A stretch of 64,000 nucleotides of DNA from Catalinimonas alkaloidigena (GCF_900100765.1 NZ_FNFO01000001.1:620001-684000); one strand, 5' to 3'. Positions 52,804 to 61,488 are shown, counted from the stretch's first letter. Notes: generated by a model not told the origin, from the sequence alone. A program made the numbers and translations.

Positions 52804-52902
52804 GCGAATTACAGATTACAAATTGCAGATGGCAAATGCCGGTTTTGGCGTCCTGACATATTGTATTACAATCTGTAATCTGCCATCTGTAATTTGCAAT
52901 TT
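52804..52902. repeat. Inverted-repeat copy of a dispersed intergenic element
   Basis: A left arm (about 52806-52837, containing AAATTGCAGATGGCA) and a right arm (about 52870-52900, whose reverse complement contains AAATTACAGATGGCA) form an imperfect inverted repeat around a ~32-bp spacer. It fills the gap between the DUF5074 gene and the AddB-type gene; a single-arm copy lies at 26660-26684. Confidence 0.6.
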
Positions 52903-52907
52903 TGTGT

Positions 52908-55820
52908 ATGCGTTCATTTCTGCAAACCCTGGCCCACGACCTCTACCGTAATTATCAAGAAAAAGTAGGGGAGTTGTGGATCGTATTCCCGAACCGGCGG
53001 GCCGGGCTGTTTTTCAAAAAACACCTTTCAAGCCTGACGCAGTCGCCGCTGTGGGCACCCGAGGTCTACAGCATCGAGGACTTGGTATACGAACTGGCAG
53101 ACCGGTTGCTGCCCGACCGGCTCACACTCGTTTTCGAACTCTACCAGATCTACAAAGAGTACAGCCCCCTGAATGAATCGTTCGATCGGTTTTATTTCTG
53201 GGGCGAAATCCTGCTGGAAGATTTCAGTGAGCTGGACAAGTGGGGCGTCGATGCGGCGAAACTGTTCATGAACCTGAAGGACCAGAAGGGCGTGGAGGCG
53301 GCGTTTGCGGGGATGGACGAGGACGATGCGGCCGTGATCCGGTCGTTCTGGAGCAGCTTTTCGGCCGACCGCCTTTCGGTGCAGAAGGAGCGTTTCATGC
53401 AACTGTGGGAGGCTCTGCCCGATATCTACAAGGCGTTCAATGAGCGGCTGGCGTCGCGCGGGCAAGCCTACGAAGGTGCACTGTTTCGGCTGGCGGCCGA
53501 AAAGGTGGCGCAACCCGAGTACCAACCCGGCGCACGCAAGGTCATTTTCGCGGGCTTCAACGCCTTGAATCGCTGCGAAAGTCGCATCATCTCCACGTTG
53601 GTCGAACGACAGCAGGCCGAAGTGTTTTGGGATGCCGATGCTTATTACGTCGATCACCGGATGCACGAAGCCGGGTATTTTTTGCGGCAGCACCGCCACC
53701 ACCCGGTGTTGCAACAGACCTTCCCGAAAAAGTTGCTGCAGCGGTTTGCCGATAAAGCCAGCAAGGTCATTCACATGGTAGGCGTGCCGCTGGAAGTGGG
53801 GCAGGCCAAAGCGCTGGGCCATTTTATGGCACAACACTACGCCGACGCGTCGGGCAAACCGCTGGACGAAAGCGAAACCGTGGTGGTGGTGCCCGATGAA
53901 ACGTTGCTGTTTCCGGTGCTGCATTCGCTGCCCGAAGCCGTGCAGAAACTGAACGTGACGATGGGCTATCCGCTGCGCAATACGCCGCTGTTCAGCCTGG
54001 TGGCCCACCTGATCGACTTGCAGGAGACGGCGATGGTACAGGGCGAAATAAGTCTGTTCCACCACCAGCACGTGTTGCACCTGCTGCGCCATCCCTACAT
54101 CTTCTACCACAATCCCGAACTGGCCGCTGACAACGTGGCCGACATCGAGAAGCACAACCGCATTTACCTGTCGCTGCAACACCTGAAAAACGCCGATCCG
54201 CTGTACGATGCGCTATTCCGCAAGATGCAAACCGCCGAAGATGCGTTCGTCTACCTGCTGGAAATCCTGGTGCACGTCGTGGCCGGGCTGAAACGGACGG
54301 GTCATCACGAGCTGGAAGAAGAATACTTTTTTCAGTTCGTCACCCAACTGAAACGCCTCCGCGAGGTGCTGACGGCGCGGTCGGTGCGGGTCCATCTGGA
54401 AACGTTCTGGAAGCTGTTTAAGCAGTTGCTGGAAGGACTTCGGATGCCGTTTGCGGGCGAGCCGCTGGAAGGATTGCAGGTGATGGGGGCGCTCGAAACC
54501 CGGAACCTGGACTTCAAAAACGTGTTTGTGCTTTCCATGAACGAAGGCACCATGCCGCCCAAGCAGGTCACCAACTCGTTCATTCCCTACAACCTGCGCC
54601 GGGCGTTCGGTCTGACGACCCCCGATCAGCGCGACAGCATGTACGCGTATTACTTCTACCGGCTGCTGCACGAGGCCGAAAACGTCTACCTGTTCTACAA
54701 TACCGAAACCACCTCGTCGCTCAGTGGCGAGATGAGCCGCTGGCTGTACCAACTCAAGCTGGAGTCGGGGTTCGAGGTGCGCGAGTACGTGCTGACCAGC
54801 GAGTTACGCCCCCTGCCGCCACGCCCGTTGCAGATCCGCAAGACTGACGCCGTGCAGCAGATGCTCCGCCGGTTTCTCGTCGAAGACGGCCGCCCGGAAA
54901 AGCGACTGACACCTTCGGCCATCAACACGTACCTAGAGTGCCCCATGCAGTTTTACTTCCGGTTTGTGACCGAACTGCGCGAAACCGACGAGGTGGAAAC
55001 CGAGTTGTCGGCCGCGACGTTCGGAAGTCTGCTGCACAGCACGATGGAACACCTGTACCAGAGTCTGGTGGTAGAAAAAGGGCGTACGCGGGTAGAGGTC
55101 GCCGATTTTGTGTGGATGCAGAACCGACTGGAAGAGAAAATCACCGAAGCGTTCCGCGAATACCTGCACGTGGAAGAAGGCAAGCAGGTGCAGTTCGAAG
55201 GGCGGAACATCATTGCCAAGGAGATCATCAAAAAGTACGCGAAGCGTGTGCTGGAGGTAGACGAGGCGTACGCACCCTTCGACATTCTGGGACTGGAAGC
55301 GAACGTCCGCGATGGGTTCCGGCACGACCTGCCGATTTGCATCAACGGCAAGGAAGCGAAAGTCGGACTGAAGGGGGTGATCGACCGGATTGACCGGAAA
55401 GACGGACAGGTACGTGTGCTCGACTACAAAACGGGTCGCGACGATCCGCGCTTTGCTACTGTGGAAGAGTTGTTCGACGGCACGTACCCGAAGCGCAACA
55501 AAGCCGCGCTGCAAACGCTTTTTTACGGCATGCTCTACCACGAAAGTCGCGAACGCCACGGCGGCGACGAGCCGGTGGCCGTGGGGCTGTACAACGCCCG
55601 CGAGATGTTCGAAGACCAGTTCAACTGGACCCTCCAGCAGAAAATCGATGACCGCAAAACGGTGCCGGTTCACGACATCGGGCCGCTGTTGCCGAGGTAC
55701 CGCGAGGAACTGCGCCGGACGTTGGAAGAACTGTTCGATCCGGCGCAGCCGTTCGTGCAGACCACCGACCTGAACCGCTGCCAGTTTTGCCGGTTTGCGG
55801 CCGTCTGCCACCGCGACTAA
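52908..55820 (+). CDS. AddB-type helicase-like/PD-(D/E)XK nuclease subunit
   Basis: A 970-residue DNA repair protein. The N-terminus (IVFPNRRAGLFFKKHL) resembles the superfamily 1 helicase P-loop but lacks a complete Walker A, as in AddB. The C-terminal nuclease has D826 (GVIDRID), D839 and K841 (VLDYKTG). C678 (LECPMQFYF) with C958, C961 and C967 (CQFCRFAAVC) form the Fe-S motif typical of AddB. It should pair with an AddA helicase-nuclease for double-strand break resection; addA is not in this window. The start at 52908 (MRSFLQTL) follows directly on the inverted repeat. Confidence 0.92.
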   Translation: MRSFLQTLAHDLYRNYQEKVGELWIVFPNRRAGLFFKKHLSSLTQSPLWAPEVYSIEDLVYELADRLLPDRLTLVFELYQIYKEYSPLNESFDRFYFWGEILLEDFSELDKWGVDAAKLFMNLKDQKGVEAAFAGMDEDDAAVIRSFWSSFSADRLSVQKERFMQLWEALPDIYKAFNERLASRGQAYEGALFRLAAEKVAQPEYQPGARKVIFAGFNALNRCESRIISTLVERQQAEVFWDADAYYVDHRMHEAGYFLRQHRHHPVLQQTFPKKLLQRFADKASKVIHMVGVPLEVGQAKALGHFMAQHYADASGKPLDESETVVVVPDETLLFPVLHSLPEAVQKLNVTMGYPLRNTPLFSLVAHLIDLQETAMVQGEISLFHHQHVLHLLRHPYIFYHNPELAADNVADIEKHNRIYLSLQHLKNADPLYDALFRKMQTAEDAFVYLLEILVHVVAGLKRTGHHELEEEYFFQFVTQLKRLREVLTARSVRVHLETFWKLFKQLLEGLRMPFAGEPLEGLQVMGALETRNLDFKNVFVLSMNEGTMPPKQVTNSFIPYNLRRAFGLTTPDQRDSMYAYYFYRLLHEAENVYLFYNTETTSSLSGEMSRWLYQLKLESGFEVREYVLTSELRPLPPRPLQIRKTDAVQQMLRRFLVEDGRPEKRLTPSAINTYLECPMQFYFRFVTELRETDEVETELSAATFGSLLHSTMEHLYQSLVVEKGRTRVEVADFVWMQNRLEEKITEAFREYLHVEEGKQVQFEGRNIIAKEIIKKYAKRVLEVDEAYAPFDILGLEANVRDGFRHDLPICINGKEAKVGLKGVIDRIDRKDGQVRVLDYKTGRDDPRFATVEELFDGTYPKRNKAALQTLFYGMLYHESRERHGGDEPVAVGLYNAREMFEDQFNWTLQQKIDDRKTVPVHDIGPLLPRYREELRRTLEELFDPAQPFVQTTDLNRCQFCRFAAVCHRD

Positions 55821-55841
55821 GCAAGTTGCAGGGGAATCCTG

Positions 55842-55849
55842 TAGCTTTG
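55842..55849 (+). promoter_or_regulatory. Putative -7 element for the acidic-protein and Rieske genes
   Basis: TAGCTTTG matches TAnnTTTG exactly, 21 bp before the ATG at 55871. The nearest TTGC (55825-55828) is only 13 bp upstream, shorter than usual. Confidence 0.4.
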
Positions 55850-55870
55850 CCCCCTTACTACAACAATGCC

Positions 55871-56434
55871 ATGCAACCACTGAACAAAGGGTTTGACCCG
55901 GTCGAAATCGAAAGTCTGAAACAGGAAATCCGCCGCAACGAAGGTCATCTCTACGTGCTGAACGAAGACGAACCGCAGGGAGAAGAGTTTGCGCATTTCT
56001 TCTTTATCGGGCAACAAAAGGGCAAAGACGTGATTTACGATGCGGTGCTCTATACCCTCCGGCTGGAACACAGCAGTCAGGTATACGAAATGGCTGAACA
56101 GCGGGCCATAGAGCAGTTTCCGCAGTACAAACCCTGGGAATTTGAACTCAACGCGCAGGGCGAACTGATGGTGCCCGAACAACTAGACGAAGAAGTGGAG
56201 ATGTTCAAAGCGGAAATTATGATGGAGCTGGAAGAGGAAGAAGCCGTGAAAGTGCGCGAGCATGTGGAGCTGGACACCACTTTCGAGTACGGCATCGGGC
56301 TGGAAGCGTGTCTGAACGTGGAGGAAATTACGCCGTCGCTGATCGATAAATTTATCCGGGACTTTAACCAGGGGTCGCTCAAGCTGGACGATACGCTCTA
56401 TTCGTTTCAGTCGGAAGACGAAGACGAACTCTAA
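55871..56434 (+). CDS. Acidic conserved hypothetical protein
   Basis: A 187-residue, strongly acidic soluble protein with no signal peptide. It has an N-terminal alpha/beta part (EGHLYVLNEDEPQGEEFAHFFFIGQQKGKDVIYDAVLYTLRLE), a Glu-rich helix (EVEMFKAEIMMELEEEEAVKVREH) and an acidic tail (FQSEDEDEL). Proteins with this layout occur in Cytophagales as uncharacterised single-domain proteins; I cannot assign a family. It is 11 bp before the Rieske gene and shares its transcript. Start at 55871 is the second of two possible ATGs and is 22 bp after a -7 motif. Confidence 0.72.
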   Translation: MQPLNKGFDPVEIESLKQEIRRNEGHLYVLNEDEPQGEEFAHFFFIGQQKGKDVIYDAVLYTLRLEHSSQVYEMAEQRAIEQFPQYKPWEFELNAQGELMVPEQLDEEVEMFKAEIMMELEEEEAVKVREHVELDTTFEYGIGLEACLNVEEITPSLIDKFIRDFNQGSLKLDDTLYSFQSEDEDEL

Positions 56435-56445
56435 CCGCATCGCTT

Positions 56446-56772
56446 ATGAAATGGTACCGCATCTTTGCGTCGCACGAAGAGGCGGAAACGATTCTACCCA
56501 TCAACACGCTGCGTCGGCTCAACGCGGCCGGGCGGAAGGTGTGTCTGGCGCATACGGCCGACGGTTTTTATGCCGTGGATGATGCGTGCCCTCACCAACG
56601 CGCCTCGTTGAGCGAAGGGCACCTCAACGGGTACAACGAAGTGATCTGTCCATTGCACGGCTACCGTTACGATCTGAAATCCGGACAGGAATGCCGCCAG
56701 AAATCGGACGACGCGGTGACCCATCGGCTGGAATGGCGCGACGACGGGCTGTACCTCGGATTGCCTTCCTGA
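56446..56772 (+). CDS. Rieske 2Fe-2S protein, nitrite-reductase small-subunit type
   Basis: A 108-residue soluble Rieske protein with both iron-binding motifs: C48-P-H50 (ACPHQRAS) and C68-P-L-H71 (ICPLHGYRYDL). It is close in size to NirD and to the ferredoxins that serve ring-hydroxylating oxygenases. No oxygenase or nitrite reductase gene is nearby, so the electron partner is unknown. It is in a two-gene unit with the acidic orphan; the Crp gene 113 bp downstream could be regulated separately. Confidence 0.9.
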   Translation: MKWYRIFASHEEAETILPINTLRRLNAAGRKVCLAHTADGFYAVDDACPHQRASLSEGHLNGYNEVICPLHGYRYDLKSGQECRQKSDDAVTHRLEWRDDGLYLGLPS

Positions 56773-56885
56773 GCCCTGGCGGGACGGGACCTGGCCGGGG
56801 CGTAGGCGTGTGACCGCACCAGTTTAAAATAGTGTAGATTTAAGGTAAGGATCGCCCTGGCACCTTTCGCACGGACCCGTATGCT

Positions 56886-57566
56886 ATGCCTGACAACAAT
56901 GAAATCTGGTATTTTGAAGATGTAAACCTCTACCAGGTACTTTGCCCGCATCGGGTAAAGCGCCTGCGCGAGCAACACACGTACACTCATTTCCAGAAAA
57001 ATCAGTTTATCTATTTTCCGGACGAACCCTCGCGCTACATCTTTCTGATCTTTCAGGGGCGGGTAAAAATCGGCAGCTATTCGGAAGACGGGCGCGAGTT
57101 GGTGAAAGCCATTCTGGGCAAAGGCGAGGTGTTTGGCGAACTGGCCCTGACCGGCGAGGCTTACCGCTCCGATTACGCCATGGCGCTCGACGACGACACC
57201 GTCGTCTGCCAGCTCACCATCGAGGAAATGCACGAACTGATGAAAGAAAATCAGCCGCTGAGTTTCGCCATCTTCAAGCTGATCGGCTTTCGGATTCGGA
57301 AGCTGGAGCGAAAAATCGAGGGGTTGGTTTTTAAAGACGCACGTACCCGGATTATCGACTTTTTGCAGGAAATGGCCAGCGAGCGGGGACAGAAAATCGG
57401 CTACGAAACGCTGATCAAGACGCAGTTTACGCATAAAGACATCGCCAACCTGACCGGTACTTCCCGCCAGACGGTCACGACGGTGTTGAACGAACTCAAG
57501 GAGAAGAACGTGTTGACCTTCGACCGGCGTAGGATTCTCATCCGTGACCTGGCGTTGCTGGCGTAG
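56886..57566 (+). CDS. Crp/Fnr-family transcriptional regulator
   Basis: A 226-residue protein with an N-terminal cyclic-nucleotide-binding-like beta-roll (about 20-130, IFLIFQGRVKIGSYSEDGRELVKAILGKGEVFGELALTGE) and a C-terminal helix-turn-helix (about 175-210, HKDIANLTGTSRQTVTTVLNELK). There are no Cys clusters of the FNR type, and the ligand cannot be read. Targets could include the Rieske gene or the convergent flavoprotein operon, but no matching operator was identified. It may have its own promoter in the 113-bp gap, where TAGATTTA is one base off the -7 consensus. Confidence 0.93.
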   Translation: MPDNNEIWYFEDVNLYQVLCPHRVKRLREQHTYTHFQKNQFIYFPDEPSRYIFLIFQGRVKIGSYSEDGRELVKAILGKGEVFGELALTGEAYRSDYAMALDDDTVVCQLTIEEMHELMKENQPLSFAIFKLIGFRIRKLERKIEGLVFKDARTRIIDFLQEMASERGQKIGYETLIKTQFTHKDIANLTGTSRQTVTTVLNELKEKNVLTFDRRRILIRDLALLA

Positions 57567-57579
57567 CGCGCATGTGCGA

Positions 57580-59004
57580 CTAATACAACCCCTTCATCAC
57601 TTTTTGAATAAGGGGCGTGATGCCCTTCAGAAATCGCTGAGTCAGCGCCTGTTGCGTCGCGTTTGAGTGACTCGGATACGGATAGACTTTATTGAAAAGC
57701 GTGTTGGTGCCGAGCCCCGCTTCTTTGGCAGTGATCAGTTCCTGAATCATTTCGCCCGCTACCGGCGCCACGATGCTACCGCCCAGCAGAGTAGTGTTGT
57801 CGAACAGATAACGGCTCTTCGAGGTAAACAGCACCAGCTTTCCCCACGGGTAATCTTCGATGACCGCCCGGTCGAATTCCGCAAAGTCGTACACAAGTTT
57901 TTCGTAGGCCACCCCGCGCTTTTGCAACTCCGCTTCGGGAAGCCCAAACGTGGCCACCTGAGGATCGGTGTACGTAACCCACGAAAAGTTATCGTAGCTT
58001 ATTTTCTTCTTTAGGGGCGAGAAAAAGTTGTTCAGCAGGAGTTTGCCGTGCAGTTCGGCGGCATGGGTGAATTGCAGCTGCCCCGCGGCGTCGCCACTGA
58101 CAAAAACGCGCGGATTGGTGGTTTGCAAGTAGGCATTCAGGCGAATCTTGCCGTGCTCGGTCGCGATGCCTCCCCGCGCTAACTGAAGCGGCTCCAGATT
58201 TAATTCACGTCCGATGGCCACCAGGACCGCTTCGCAGGAAATTGCTTCGGTTTCTCCCGTTGGCCCTTTGACAACGGCCGTGTGCGGATCGGGAAAGGCA
58301 ACCACTTGGCTTTGATGGCAGCATCGAATGCCTTCCGCTTCCAGGCGTTGTTGCATGACTTCGGCGGTTTCGGGTGGATCTTTTTCTAGCAAGCGTTTTC
58401 CTTGGTTGACCACCGTTACCGTTGCTCCCAGTCGCCGGAAAGCCTGACTCATTTCCACGGCCACAGCGCCACCCCCCACCACCAGCAAACGTTGCGGTAG
58501 TTCCTGTAAGGAAAATAAAGTCTCGTTGGTGTAGACCTTTACGTGTTCAATGCCAGGGACTTGTAAAGGTTTGGCGCGCGAGCCGGTAGCCAGCACAAAG
58601 CGTTTGGCCGAGTAGGCCGTGCCGTTGACTTCCATCGCGTTGCGCGACACAAACGAAGCTTCGCCCAATACTACCGCAATGCCTTGCGCCCGAAGCCAGT
58701 CGACGTTTTCGTGTTGCCGGATGGTGTGGCGTGTGCGGTCCAGGTAGGCCGCGACTTTCTGGTAATCCAGCGTGCCGTTTACGTGCAAGCCGAATTGCGA
58801 GGCCGTTTTTGCGGCGTGTACGGCATGGGCGATGTGAAGCAGCGACTTGCTGGGGACGCACCCCGTATTCAGGCAATCGCCTCCGATGCGAGACGCTTCC
58901 CGTTCGATGAGTAGAACTCGGAAACCAAACTTTTGCATGGAGATGGCCAGGTAAAGGCCGGCGGCTCCTCCGCCCACGACAATCAGATCGTATGCAGTTG
59001 TCAT
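57580..59004 (-). CDS. FAD-dependent disulfide oxidoreductase, MerA/glutathione-reductase-like
   Basis: A 474-residue flavoprotein of the class I pyridine-nucleotide-disulfide oxidoreductase family. It has the FAD motif LIVVGGGAAGL, redox cysteines C44 and C49 (GGDCLNTGCVPSK), an NAD(P) motif LLVVGGGAVAVEMSQAF, the second FAD motif RVFVSGDAAG, and a dimerisation domain. At the C-terminus the HxxxxE pair of glutathione reductase is replaced (KVYPYPSHSNATQQ), as in MerA-like proteins, but the MerA terminal Cys pair is also missing. It probably acts on a disulfide or thiol. Third gene of the dinB-like, ATP-grasp operon, starting 15 bp after the ATP-grasp stop. Confidence 0.9.
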   Translation of the reverse strand: MTTAYDLIVVGGGAAGLYLAISMQKFGFRVLLIEREASRIGGDCLNTGCVPSKSLLHIAHAVHAAKTASQFGLHVNGTLDYQKVAAYLDRTRHTIRQHENVDWLRAQGIAVVLGEASFVSRNAMEVNGTAYSAKRFVLATGSRAKPLQVPGIEHVKVYTNETLFSLQELPQRLLVVGGGAVAVEMSQAFRRLGATVTVVNQGKRLLEKDPPETAEVMQQRLEAEGIRCCHQSQVVAFPDPHTAVVKGPTGETEAISCEAVLVAIGRELNLEPLQLARGGIATEHGKIRLNAYLQTTNPRVFVSGDAAGQLQFTHAAELHGKLLLNNFFSPLKKKISYDNFSWVTYTDPQVATFGLPEAELQKRGVAYEKLVYDFAEFDRAVIEDYPWGKLVLFTSKSRYLFDNTTLLGGSIVAPVAGEMIQELITAKEAGLGTNTLFNKVYPYPSHSNATQQALTQRFLKGITPLIQKVMKGLY

Positions 59005-59019
59005 GGTACAAAACGTCTG

Positions 59020-60099
59020 TCAGGAAGTCGCATAAGCGGGCGTAATCGGTGCAGCCTGCGGTGCCGATGGCGGAGTTAGCGCCAAGTGCTGACGGATCTG
59101 TCGCAGCAGTGCCAAAGCTGACGTATAGGGCACTCCCCGACGGTGGTTAAGCACGCTGATGCGGTAGAGCATGCGCCAGTGGCGAAACAGGTGCCGATAG
59201 GCCTGCAGGAGCGGCATGTCCGGGTCGTATATGTGGGCGGGTTCAGAGTTAGCCCCGTTAAGCTCCAGAACGGTGAGGCCCTGGCCGGTATAAAGCGCAT
59301 CCAGCGACGCGGCTTTGACGTCGTAACGGCCTATGTAAAAGCCCGGAACGTGTTGACTGAGTTGATCGAATACCTGCGTGAGTGCTGTGTTAATCAGGGC
59401 ATTACCGTCTAGAAATATGGCTCCCCGGCAGTGATTGCCGATCTGCCCCAACGGTACCGGTTCTTCTTGGGTGGGTACCCAGTCGAGTCGGGCCTGATGC
59501 ACGTCTCGCCACAGTTCAAGTTGCAACTTTGCACGCGGATGCGTTGCTAATAACGTCGCCAGCGATGAGTGCCCGTCGCCGCGAAGAAGGGGAACCTGCT
59601 TTTGCACTACCGACGTCACGCTGCCATGCGTGTGCCCTGGCAGGCGATGGTACATTACCCCAAACTCCAGCGGTGCGTCCACAAATTCCTGAATCAACCA
59701 CGTAGGGCAGACGGAGTGCCAGCGTTCCAGGTGATGAATCAGGTCAGCCGCCGTTTGTACAATGGCCACACCCAAACCCCGTTCACCCATGTCGGGCTTG
59801 AGGACCAACGGGAAGGCAAAGGCCTGTCGTTCGATGTGCGTCAGCATGGATTCAACGGAGAGGGGCTGCACTTCAACCACGAGCGTACGGGGACGGTGAG
59901 TTTCAGGAAGCTGACGTAGGGTATTCCATTTGGAGTAGTTGACAAACCCTCCCCATTCCATAGTCGGATTGGCCGCGGTGAAAAACGCGAGCGAACGTGC
60001 TTTCATGCTTAGCCAGAGCCAGTAGGGGTAAACGGGGATATAAAATACCCAAAAGGGCCAGAATTCCCAGCGCGTCAGGCGATGCCAGAGCGATCTCAT
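59020..60099 (-). CDS. ATP-grasp ligase with aromatic-rich N-terminal segment
   Basis: A 359-residue protein. The first ~45 residues (MRSLWHRLTRWEFWPFWVFY, then IPVYPYWLWLSMKARSLAFF) are hydrophobic and Trp/Tyr-rich, probably membrane-associated. The rest is an ATP-grasp fold with FPLVLKPDMGERGLGVAIVQ (P-loop-like Lys), LIQEFVDAPLEFGVMYHR (hinge Glu) and LTVLELNGANSEPAHIYDPD (metal-binding Glu/Asn). It is similar to D-Ala-D-Ala ligase or carboxylate-amine ligases, but the substrates are unknown. The ATG at 60099 overlaps the DinB stop by 4 bp (ATGA) and is preferred to longer versions that lie within that gene. Confidence 0.82.
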   Translation of the reverse strand: MRSLWHRLTRWEFWPFWVFYIPVYPYWLWLSMKARSLAFFTAANPTMEWGGFVNYSKWNTLRQLPETHRPRTLVVEVQPLSVESMLTHIERQAFAFPLVLKPDMGERGLGVAIVQTAADLIHHLERWHSVCPTWLIQEFVDAPLEFGVMYHRLPGHTHGSVTSVVQKQVPLLRGDGHSSLATLLATHPRAKLQLELWRDVHQARLDWVPTQEEPVPLGQIGNHCRGAIFLDGNALINTALTQVFDQLSQHVPGFYIGRYDVKAASLDALYTGQGLTVLELNGANSEPAHIYDPDMPLLQAYRHLFRHWRMLYRISVLNHRRGVPYTSALALLRQIRQHLALTPPSAPQAAPITPAYATS

Positions 60100-60587
60100 G
60101 AGGCCAGGGGCTTGTGTGCCCGGTAGTGTAAGGTAGCGGGGGCTATGCCGAATCCTTCGGGTAACGTGAGGTAAGGCAACGCTTGGATTACCCCGATTTT
60201 TACGAGTGCGAGGTGGTGAATGGCGTGTTCCAGGCAATACAGAAGCTCGCGATCTAACGAGGTCATCACACGGAGCGGATGCTCAGGGGGACCGGTTAGA
60301 AGCGACAGGTGTCGTTCGCCTTCCAAATCGGTCAGCGATGCTTGCAATTGGTGAAGTTGCGACAGCGCAAAGGCACGATCTGTTTCCAGGCGCGGATCGC
60401 GCGGGCGATGATCGTAACACACCTGGCCGTCTGTCAGACTCTGAAGAAGACACTGGTAAAATTCCAGCACGTGGCGAATGTGTTGCCCTATGGTCGCCCC
60501 CGAAAGTATCGGAAGCGGACAGTGGAAATCTTCCGAACGGACGGTAGAAAGTAAAAAGGTGAGTTGCTTAAAAAGCTGTTGCTGCAT
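60096..60587 (-). CDS. DinB/YfiT-superfamily protein
   Basis: A 163-residue four-helix-bundle protein of the DinB/YfiT superfamily, whose members bind a metal through three His residues. H36 (ATIGQHIRHVLEFY) and H121 with H125 (CLEHAIHHLALVKIG) fit this triad. The superfamily includes thiol S-transferases such as BstA and mycothiol enzymes, but most members are of unknown activity. The ATG at 60587 follows the -7 motif by only a few bases; a TTG two codons earlier is possible. First gene of a tight operon with the ATP-grasp ligase and the disulfide oxidoreductase. Confidence 0.85.
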   Translation of the reverse strand: MQQQLFKQLTFLLSTVRSEDFHCPLPILSGATIGQHIRHVLEFYQCLLQSLTDGQVCYDHRPRDPRLETDRAFALSQLHQLQASLTDLEGERHLSLLTGPPEHPLRVMTSLDRELLYCLEHAIHHLALVKIGVIQALPYLTLPEGFGIAPATLHYRAHKPLAS

Positions 60588-60590
60588 TGG

Positions 60591-60598
60591 CAAAGGTA
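60591..60598 (-). promoter_or_regulatory. Putative -7 element of the DinB-like operon
   Basis: On the minus strand TACCTTTG ends three bases before the ATG at 60587, so transcription would start about at the start codon, giving a leaderless or near-leaderless mRNA. No clear -33 box is seen. Confidence 0.45.
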
Positions 60599-60707
60599 AG
60601 GTTGTGCGTTGAAGATAGAGAATTTCGACCGGCCTGCAAAAGTGGCCATAGCGCCAAACTTAAAAAGCACTGTGCTGGTAAAGTGTCAGTCTGATGACAT
60701 TACGTAG

Positions 60708-61346
60708 CTAAACAAGGGTGCAAAGCGTGTCAGCATCGATGGTATGGCCACCCGAAAACCAGATGTGGCGGTAAGGCAACCCGCGTCTTTCCAAAAGCGC
60801 ATGTTGCTCTTGAAGCACCTCCGGCGTAATGTACGCATCGGTTCGGCCGGTCACCAAAACAAGCTCTTTGCCCTCTAGCGCCTCGGGGGCGGGCATCATG
60901 TCAATGTCGGGAGGAAACTGGCCTGCCCATAAAATAAGCCGGTCGACGTGAACTTGGCCGGTGGCTACCCACCGACACGCGGTTGCCGCTCCCTGCGAGA
61001 ATCCCAGCAGGGTGATGCGTGTCGAAACGGAAAGTCCTTCGAGAAGGTGCTTGTACAGAGACGTGAGGTACTGGGTATAATCCTGGATGTCGTGCAGGCG
61101 GTCTTCCCGGGTCATCCAGGTTGCACCTACGCGACCCGAAACGCCTTCCAGGTAAAATCGTGATAAGGCTTCAGGCGCTACGATAAAGCGCGTTCCATCG
61201 TCAAGGGCTTGAAAATGCCGGATAAAGTAGGGGGCGAGTTGTCCGTACCCGTGGCATACAAACCAAACCTCCTGGGTTTGATCGGACAAGGAACCTAACG
61301 TGGTATAGCGTGCGGTTTTGGTGACCGCCAAATGGTGAGTCTGCAT
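60708..61346 (-). CDS. Alpha/beta hydrolase, phospholipase/carboxylesterase family
   Basis: A 212-residue cytoplasmic esterase. The catalytic triad is S117 (LLGFSQGAAT), D170 (TGRTDAYI) and H201 (SGGHTID), and the oxyanion region is FVCHGYGQLAPYF. It fits the Estf/YpfH-type carboxylesterases, which cleave short acyl esters or lysophospholipids in vitro. It lies 120 bp upstream of the DinB-like operon on the same strand but is probably separate, since that operon has its own -7 motif. CTACTTTGC in the upstream region is a partial -7 match. Confidence 0.88.
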   Translation of the reverse strand: MQTHHLAVTKTARYTTLGSLSDQTQEVWFVCHGYGQLAPYFIRHFQALDDGTRFIVAPEALSRFYLEGVSGRVGATWMTREDRLHDIQDYTQYLTSLYKHLLEGLSVSTRITLLGFSQGAATACRWVATGQVHVDRLILWAGQFPPDIDMMPAPEALEGKELVLVTGRTDAYITPEVLQEQHALLERRGLPYRHIWFSGGHTIDADTLCTLV

Positions 61347-61420
61347 GAATCTTGTTATGTCCGGGCAAAGTAGAGAGGCTTCCGGACATACTCAACTCAA
61401 ACAGGGTAAGGAGAGGGCAC

Positions 61421-61457
61421 AAAAAAAAGCGAACCAGCCCATTACAGGCCAGTCCGC
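61421..61457 (-). terminator. Rho-independent terminator of the two-gene envelope-protein operon
   Basis: On the minus strand GCGGACTGGCC (61457-61447) pairs with GGCTGGTTCGC (61439-61429), 11 bp with three G-U pairs, followed by T8 (61428-61421). Confidence 0.8.
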
Positions 61458-61488
61458 CCTCCCATACCTATGCTTATTTTTACTAAAT

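Noticed and set aside
57580-59004. Naming the flavoprotein mercuric reductase or dihydrolipoamide dehydrogenase
   Set aside because: It lacks the terminal Cys pair of MerA and the HxxxxE pair of lipoamide or glutathione reductases, and no mer or 2-oxoacid dehydrogenase genes are nearby.
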